A DNA stretch of 64,000 bases from Bradyrhizobium sp. CCGE-LA001 (GTDB lineage: Bacteria; Pseudomonadota; Alphaproteobacteria; Rhizobiales; Xanthobacteraceae): the NCBI RefSeq assembly GCF_000296215.2, contig NZ_CP013949.1:868001-932000 (forward strand), in the 5' to 3' direction. Positions within the stretch are counted from its first letter, which is position 1, and each line of letters begins with the position of its first letter. This document shows positions 59,063 to 64,000 of the stretch, in pieces. Under the pieces are notes generated by a model that was given only the letters and a program-made list of their open reading frames with translations, did no database searches and was not told the origin of the DNA. The position numbers and the translations under genes are program-made.

Positions 59063-60010
59063 ATGAAACGGACGTTCTTCGGCGTGGCCGCGGCTCTTGC
59101 TCTGGCGGCGTCGGCGCCTTGCGCACATGCGCAATCCTTTATCAACGTGCTGACCGGCGGCACCTCCGGCGTCTACTATCCGCTCGGGGTCGCGATCGGA
59201 AAGATCTACGGCGACAAAATTCCGAACGTGAAGACGCAGGTGCAGGCCACCAAGGCGTCGGTCGAGAACCTGATCCTGCTGCAGCAGGGTCGCGGCGAGC
59301 TGGCGTTCACGCTGGGTGACTCGCTGAAAGCGGCTTGGGACGGCGAGGAGGAGGCGGGCTTCAAGACCAAGCTCGACAAGCTGCGCACGATCGGCGCGAT
59401 CTATCCGAACTACATCCAGATCGTCGCGACCGCCGAGAGCGGCATCAAGACCCTGGCCGATCTCAAGGGCAAGAGCCTGTCGGTCGGCGCGCCGAAGTCG
59501 GGCACGGAGCTGAATTCCCGCGCGATCCTGGCCGCCGCCGGCATGAGCTACAAGGACCTCGGCAAGGTCGAATATCTGCCCTTCGCCGAATCCGTCGACC
59601 TCATGAAGAACCGTCAGCTCAATGCGACGCTGCAATCGGCCGGGCTCGGCGTCGCCTCGCTGAAGGATCTATCGACTTCGAGCCCGATCACGGTGGTGTC
59701 GGTGCCGAAGGAGACGGTGGACAAGATCGGCCCTCCCTTCGTCTCGGCGATCATTCCGGCCAATACCTATACCGGGCAAGACAAGGACGTGCCGACCGCG
59801 GCGGTGATCAACTACCTCGTAACCAGCTCGGCAGTTTCGGACGATCTCGCCTATCAGATGACCAAGCTGGTGTTCGAGTCGCTGCCGGAATTGCAGAATG
59901 CGCACGCGGCCGGCAAAGAGATCAAGCTCGAGACGGCGGCCACCGGCAGCCCGGTTCCGCTGCACCCCGGCGCGATCCGCTATTACAAGGAAAAAGGGCT
60001 GATCAAGTAG
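59063..60010 (+). CDS. TAXI-family TRAP transporter substrate-binding protein
   Basis: 315 residues from the ATG at 59063. Signal peptide MKRTFFGVAAALALAASAPCAHA. The mature start SFINVLTGGTSGVYYPLGVAIGKIYGDKI is the TAXI signature, and GKSLSVGAPKSGTELNSRAILAAAG the ligand-domain hinge. Soluble receptor of a TRAP transporter; the ligand may be a dicarboxylate or amino acid such as glutamate, not determined by sequence. A repeat separates it from the permease. Confidence 0.92.
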   Translation: MKRTFFGVAAALALAASAPCAHAQSFINVLTGGTSGVYYPLGVAIGKIYGDKIPNVKTQVQATKASVENLILLQQGRGELAFTLGDSLKAAWDGEEEAGFKTKLDKLRTIGAIYPNYIQIVATAESGIKTLADLKGKSLSVGAPKSGTELNSRAILAAAGMSYKDLGKVEYLPFAESVDLMKNRQLNATLQSAGLGVASLKDLSTSSPITVVSVPKETVDKIGPPFVSAIIPANTYTGQDKDVPTAAVINYLVTSSAVSDDLAYQMTKLVFESLPELQNAHAAGKEIKLETAATGSPVPLHPGAIRYYKEKGLIK

Positions 60011-60032
60011 GATCGGCTCTCTCGCTATCGGA

Positions 60033-60119
60033 CGTCATGGCCGGGCTTGTCCCGGCCATCCACGTTCTGGGCTGGGCGAGAAAGATCGTGGATGCCCGGG
60101 ACAAGCTCGGGCATGACGG
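60033..60119. repeat. Palindromic repeat, family A (second copy)
   Basis: CGTCATGGCCGGGCTTGTCC...GGCCATCCACGTTCT and complementary GTGGATGCCCGGGACAAGCTCGGGCATGACG. It has the same arms and central ACGTTCT as 13977-14062. It sits inside the TRAP operon between receptor and permease, where it could reduce downstream transcription. Confidence 0.88.
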
Positions 60120-60173
60120 TCTGAAAACGCTATGCCAAATGATATTGCGCTGGACGGTTGGGGACGAATTGAG

Positions 60174-62294
60174 ATGCTGGAAAAGGCAGAGGGCACACAA
60201 GCTGCGCCCGAGAAGGTCAAAGTTGAGTTCGACAATTTCGAGCACGGCTTTCCCGAAGGCTTCGGTCCCGGCTGGTGGGGGCAGCTTGCCTACTGGATCG
60301 GCATCGCGTTCGCGACCTTCCAGCTCTATGTCGCCGCCTTCAATTATCTGCCGAGCCAGGTGGTGCGCGGCGTCCATGTCGGCTTCCTCGTCCTGCTCAC
60401 CTTCGGCCTGATCGCCAATTTCACGGCCAAGAGCGCTGCCGGTCGCGCGCTCGGCTGGGTGATCGGCGGCGCCGGTTTCTTCTGCGGGCTCTACCAGTGG
60501 ATATTCTATGCCGACCTGATCGCCCGCGACGGCGATCCGACCCGGCTCGATCTCGTGGTCGGCACGCTGCTCGCGGTGCTGATCTTCGAGGGCACGCGGC
60601 GGCTGATGGGTGCGGCGCTGCCGCTGATGTGCGGCGCGTGTCTGGTCTACTGGTTCTTCGGTCAGTACCTGCCGTCGCCGCTCAACCATCGCGGCTACGA
60701 CTTCGACCAGATCGTCACGCATCTGTCGTTCGGCACCGAGGGCTTCTACGGCGTGCCGATCTACGTCTCGGCGACTTACATCTTCCTGTTCATCCTGTTT
60801 GGCTCGTTCCTGGAACGTGCCGGCATGATCCAGCTCTTCACCGACGTCTCGCTGGGCCTGTTCGGCCGCACCCGCGGCGGCCCGGCCAAGGTCGCGGTGT
60901 TCGCCTCGGGCATGATGGGCACGATCTCTGGCTCGGGTGTCGCCAATGTCGTCACCGTCGGCCAGTTCACGATTCCCCTGATGATCAGGTTCGGCTATCG
61001 CCGCGCGTTCGCGGCGGGCGTCGAGGCCACCGCCTCGATGGGGGGCCAGATCATGCCGCCGGTGATGGGCGCGGTCGCCTTCATCATGGCGGAGACGCTC
61101 GGCGTCCAATATTCGGAGATCGTCAAGGCCGCCGCGATCCCCGCGATCCTCTATTTCGCGTCCGCGTTCTGGATGGTGCATCTGGAGGCCGGCAAGCACG
61201 GCCTCGTCGGCATGAAGCGCTCGGAAATCCCGAGCGCGTGGAAGGCGCTGGTGATGCGCTGGTACCTCGTGCTGCCGCTCGCCGCGCTCGTCTACATGCT
61301 ATTCGAAGGCTTTACGCCGCTCTATGCCGGCAGCATGGGTCTTGCGCTCACGGTCACGCTGATCCTCGGCACCGCGATCACGACGGGCGCCCCGTCGACG
61401 CTCATCCGCTACATCTTCTGGATCGGGCTCGCGCTCGTAGTCGCCGCCCTGTCGCGCGACGGCCTGCAGATCGCGCCGGTCGCGACCGTCGTGGTCGGCC
61501 TGATCGTGATCACGGCGTTCGTGCGCGGCGGCTTCGCGGCGCTGCGCGCCTGCCGCGATGCGTTGGCCGAGAGCGCGAAATCCGCCATCACCGTCGGCAT
61601 GGCCTGCGCCATCGTCGGCGTCATCATCGGCATGATGTCGCAGACCGGCGTCGGCACCATCTTCGGCGGCTGGGTGATCGGGCTCGGGGAGAAGAGCATT
61701 TTCCTGGCTCTAATCATGACCATGCTGCTGTCGATCCTGCTCGGCACCGGCATTCCGACTATCCCGACCTACATCATCACCGCCGCGCTCGCCGCGCCGG
61801 CGCTGGCGAAACTCGGCGTGCCCCTGATCGCGAGCCACATGTTCGCGTTCTACTACGGCATCATGGCCGACCTCTCGCCGCCGGTCGCACTGGCCGCGCT
61901 TGCGGCCGCGCCGATCGCCAAGGAGAATCCGGACAGGATCGGATGGGAAGCGATGCGCATCGCGCTCGCCGGCTATGTAATTCCCTTTATCTTCGTCTTC
62001 TCACCGGCGTTGATGCTGCAGCCCGGTGATCCCATGGCGGCCACGCTCGGCTTCTACGGCGCCGTCGCGCTGGCGAGCTTCAAGGCGTTGGTGGCAATTG
62101 CGCTGTTCGGAATGGTCGCGATCGGTTTCCTGTTCACGCGCCTGACGGTGATCGAGCGCCTGATCGCGTTCGGCGCCGCGCTCTGCCTGCTCGGCGAATT
62201 CCCGTTCAGCGACACCGCAGGCTTCGTGCTCGCCGCGGCGCTCGCGCTGTGGCAATGGCGGCAGCGTCCGCCTGTAACGGTCGAGGCGGTGTGA
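60174..62294 (+). CDS. Fused TRAP transporter permease (DctQM-type, TAXI)
   Basis: 706 residues from the ATG at 60174 (GGGGA upstream; 60132 is an alternative). About 16-18 transmembrane segments: a small DctQ-like part fused to a DctM-like part with GMMGTISGSGVANVVTVGQFTIPLMIRFGYRRAFAAGVEATASMGGQIMPPVMGAVAFIMAE, the hallmark of 4TM/12TM-type TRAP permeases, repeated as TGIPTIPTYIITAALAAPAL. It forms the sodium-coupled membrane channel for the TAXI receptor. Confidence 0.94.
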   Translation: MLEKAEGTQAAPEKVKVEFDNFEHGFPEGFGPGWWGQLAYWIGIAFATFQLYVAAFNYLPSQVVRGVHVGFLVLLTFGLIANFTAKSAAGRALGWVIGGAGFFCGLYQWIFYADLIARDGDPTRLDLVVGTLLAVLIFEGTRRLMGAALPLMCGACLVYWFFGQYLPSPLNHRGYDFDQIVTHLSFGTEGFYGVPIYVSATYIFLFILFGSFLERAGMIQLFTDVSLGLFGRTRGGPAKVAVFASGMMGTISGSGVANVVTVGQFTIPLMIRFGYRRAFAAGVEATASMGGQIMPPVMGAVAFIMAETLGVQYSEIVKAAAIPAILYFASAFWMVHLEAGKHGLVGMKRSEIPSAWKALVMRWYLVLPLAALVYMLFEGFTPLYAGSMGLALTVTLILGTAITTGAPSTLIRYIFWIGLALVVAALSRDGLQIAPVATVVVGLIVITAFVRGGFAALRACRDALAESAKSAITVGMACAIVGVIIGMMSQTGVGTIFGGWVIGLGEKSIFLALIMTMLLSILLGTGIPTIPTYIITAALAAPALAKLGVPLIASHMFAFYYGIMADLSPPVALAALAAAPIAKENPDRIGWEAMRIALAGYVIPFIFVFSPALMLQPGDPMAATLGFYGAVALASFKALVAIALFGMVAIGFLFTRLTVIERLIAFGAALCLLGEFPFSDTAGFVLAAALALWQWRQRPPVTVEAV

Positions 62295-62674
62295 GCCTCT
62301 GCTTCGCAACGGCAGGCGCTGTGAAGGCGCTGGCGCTATCGGCCTTCACACTCGCCTGGACCCATTCGATCGCGAAGGTCGAGTGGCAGGAGGACTGGCG
62401 TGTCACGCCCGCCGGCCTCGAGCTGGTGCAGGCCCGCGTCAAGGGCACCGGCCCCGGCATGGAGCCGCCGCCCGAAGCGCGGCTGGTCGACGGCTGGTTT
62501 CAGTGGCAACCGAACCGCGCGCCGATGCCGGAGGTCGTGCTCGGCAATTCGGGCGCGGCGGGGGAGTGGCGGTTGTGCCATGATGGACAGTGCCGGACGC
62601 TCTCGGACATTGTTGGTCTTCCCATCGGTGCTAACGTGACCACGATGAGCGTCTGCAAACAACAAGAGAAATAA
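62291..62674 (+). CDS. DUF1850 protein of the TRAP operon
   Basis: 127 residues from a GTG at 62291 that overlaps the permease stop (GTGA); the frame is open upstream but inside the permease gene. VSLCFATAGAVKALALSAFTLAWTHSIAKVEWQEDWRV matches DUF1850, a small family that almost always follows fused TRAP permeases. The hydrophobic N-terminus may act as a signal or anchor. Role in transport unknown. Confidence 0.82.
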   Translation: MSLCFATAGAVKALALSAFTLAWTHSIAKVEWQEDWRVTPAGLELVQARVKGTGPGMEPPPEARLVDGWFQWQPNRAPMPEVVLGNSGAAGEWRLCHDGQCRTLSDIVGLPIGANVTTMSVCKQQEK

Positions 62675-62685
62675 GGGAGATCACG

Positions 62686-63492
62686 ATGGATCGGCTCAAG
62701 GGCAAGGTTGCGATGGTGGTGGGGGCCGGCTCGATCGGTCCCGGGTGGGGCAACGGCAAGGCGACCGCGGTGACCTTCGCGCGCGAGGGGGCGCAGGTGT
62801 TTTGCGTCGATCGCAACGGCGCGGCGGCCGAGGAGACCGCGAAGATCATCACCGACGAAGGCGGCAAGGCGAGCTCTTTCACCGCCGACGTCTCCCGATC
62901 GGCCGAGATCGAAGCGATGGTGGCGGCGTGCCTGAAGGCCCATGGCCGCATCGACGTGCTCGACAACAATGTCGGCATCGCCGAGATGGGCAGCGTGGTC
63001 GATGTCGCCGAGGAGAGCTGGGACCGCGTCTTCACCGTCAACCTCAAGAGCGCTTATCTTGCCATGAAGCACGTCATTCCCGTGATGGTGAAGCAGGGCG
63101 GCGGTTCGATCATCAACATCTCCTCGATCGCCTCGATCCGCCATGTCGGGATTTCCTATGTCAGCTACAACGCCAGCAAGGCGGCGATGAACCAGTTGAC
63201 GCGCTCCACCGCGATCGAGTTCGCGAAGAGCCATGTTCGGGTGAATGCCATCCTGCCCGGCCTGATGAAGACGCCGATGGTCGAGCATTCGGCAGGGCTG
63301 GCCAACAGCTACGCCAAGGGCGATGTCGAAGCGATGTGGCGCGCCCGCGACGCGCAGGTGCCGATGGGCCATATGGGCGATGCCTTCGACGTCGCCAACG
63401 CCGCGCTGTTCCTGGCCTCGGACGAGTCGAAATATGTGACGGGGATCGAACTGGTGGTCGACGGCGGGATCACCTGCAAGGCGGGGGCGTAG
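62686..63492 (+). CDS. SDR-family oxidoreductase
   Basis: 268 residues, 11 bases after DUF1850 with AAGGGAG upstream. Glycine motif is unusual, VVGAGSIGPGWGNGKATA (about residues 11-28), with an insertion relative to TGxxxGIG; NNVG at 94-97, Ser near 147, Tyr161 and Lys165 in SYNASKAA. NAD(H) preference is suggested by Asp in CVDRN. It probably oxidises or reduces the transported substrate. Confidence 0.9.
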   Translation: MDRLKGKVAMVVGAGSIGPGWGNGKATAVTFAREGAQVFCVDRNGAAAEETAKIITDEGGKASSFTADVSRSAEIEAMVAACLKAHGRIDVLDNNVGIAEMGSVVDVAEESWDRVFTVNLKSAYLAMKHVIPVMVKQGGGSIINISSIASIRHVGISYVSYNASKAAMNQLTRSTAIEFAKSHVRVNAILPGLMKTPMVEHSAGLANSYAKGDVEAMWRARDAQVPMGHMGDAFDVANAALFLASDESKYVTGIELVVDGGITCKAGA

Positions 63493-63510
63493 GCGTCGCC
63501 TCGTTCTCCC

Positions 63511-63551
63511 CGTCGTCCCGGGGCGCGCAAAGCGCGAACCCGGACGACACC
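63511..63551. repeat. Short palindromic repeat CGTCGTCCCGGGG
   Basis: Arms CGTCGTCCCGGG and CCCGGACGACAC with inner CGCGC/GCGCG between convergent genes; a small REP-like unit and possible terminator. Confidence 0.65.
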
Positions 63552-63556
63552 GAGGG

Positions 63557-64000
63557 CTACTGCGCCAGAGTCAATATCCCACCGGCAAACGCATGCCACG
63601 CCGCCGTCTCGCTGATCGGCCAGTTCAACACCTTCAGCGCCAGCAGCGCGAGCGTGCCGTAGATGTAGACTGGATGCACGCGGCCTTCGCTGCGCCAGTC
63701 GCGCACCATGGCGACGACGAGCAGCAGGGAGGCGACCACGGCAGGAGCGATGGTGACCGGCACCGGCGGTGGACCCGGAGGTCCTGGAGGCGCGAGGAAG
63801 GTGAGAAACCAGCGCGCGATCGCGGCGTCGAGAATCGAGACTGCGGCTAGCAGCATCAGGCGCTTGTGAATCTCGGGTTTGCGCGTGTTCACGATCGCGA
63901 GCGCGAACACGACCGCGAAGAACGCGATTCCGCTCATCGGCACGATCGAGAAGGTGATGCCCGCTTCCTTCTGCCCGAGCGCGGCGGCATGCTTCATCAC
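63557..64000 (-). CDS. Multi-pass membrane protein, partial
   Basis: Leftward frame entering from the right edge; about 147 residues are visible and the true start is probably outside the window (ATG at 63997 is possible but the frame continues). Four hydrophobic segments (about SIVPMSGIAFFAVVFALAIV, LMLLAAVSILDAAIARWFL, TIAPAVVASLLLVVAMV, YIYGTLALLALKVL) and a PGPPGPPPVPV linker. The RKPEIHKRLMLLAA segment resembles DUF2306-like or related predicted membrane proteins. Function unknown. Confidence 0.7.
   Translation of the reverse strand: MMKHAAALGQKEAGITFSIVPMSGIAFFAVVFALAIVNTRKPEIHKRLMLLAAVSILDAAIARWFLTFLAPPGPPGPPPVPVTIAPAVVASLLLVVAMVRDWRSEGRVHPVYIYGTLALLALKVLNWPISETAAWHAFAGGILTLAQ

Overview
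The window is high-GC alphaproteobacterial chromosome. Gene content, gene order (a DUF2948-hisD-UPF0262-phosphatase-maf-yacG block followed by tRNA-Phe) and many palindromic intergenic repeats of rhizobial type point to Bradyrhizobium or a close relative; that assignment is an inference from memory of such genomes. I see no phage, plasmid, transposase or CRISPR. Most genes are ordinary chromosomal metabolism and transport, arranged in short operons.

Layout. (1) 1-13946 is a complete phosphonate locus. A leftward operon carries a PhnO-like hexapeptide acyltransferase, a PhnM paralogue and a DUF1045 phosphodiesterase. A rightward phnCDE1E2 encodes the transporter. A leftward phnF (GntR) is divergent from phnGHIJKLMN, the full C-P lyase, which ends with an FMN-binding protein. 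Tandem Pho-box-like direct repeats lie in both divergent promoter regions, and a 13-bp-arm palindrome in front of phnG is the likely PhnF operator. (2) 14070-18925 holds an SDR, small proteins, an alpha/beta hydrolase, an O-acetylhomoserine sulfhydrylase and an IclR regulator. (3) 19054-23672 is a probable catabolic operon next to that regulator: a tripartite-tricarboxylate binding protein, flavin reductase, FAH-family hydrolase, 2-oxo-enoate hydratase, RidA and an amidohydrolase. (4) 23782-27543 holds an LLM oxidoreductase, an intradiol-like secreted protein paired with a di-heme membrane protein, a methyltransferase and a free-standing cyclic-nucleotide-binding domain. (5) 27544-28811 is an apparently non-coding repeat-rich stretch with one possible 42-residue membrane protein. 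(6) 28812-34513 holds RidA, tRNA-Thr(GGT), a CNB/thioredoxin-reductase-like fusion and small metabolic genes. (7) 34597-38991 is the hisD housekeeping block ending in tRNA-Phe(GAA).

(8) 39152-46321 is the most interesting region: an RpoE/ChrR singlet-oxygen-type stress module. It contains an ECF sigma factor, a ChrR anti-sigma factor with all eight known zinc ligands at the same positions as the Rhodobacter protein, a second ECF sigma factor followed by an unknown 100-residue protein, DUF2177 and DUF1295 membrane proteins, and a leftward operon of FAD amine oxidase, DUF1365 and cyclopropane-fatty-acid synthase. Four transcription units share one promoter motif, TGATCC-N16-CGTT, which suggests a local regulon including a sigma-to-sigma cascade.

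(9) 46507-58908 is a mix of stress and metabolic genes: a heme-binding beta-barrel, RibD_C reductase, flavin amine oxidase, an ABC-sensor hybrid histidine kinase, a TPR protein, aldo/keto reductase, thioesterase, Nudix hydrolase and secreted proteins of unknown function. (10) 59063-63492 is a TAXI-type TRAP transporter operon (binding protein, fused permease, DUF1850, SDR). The window ends inside a membrane protein.
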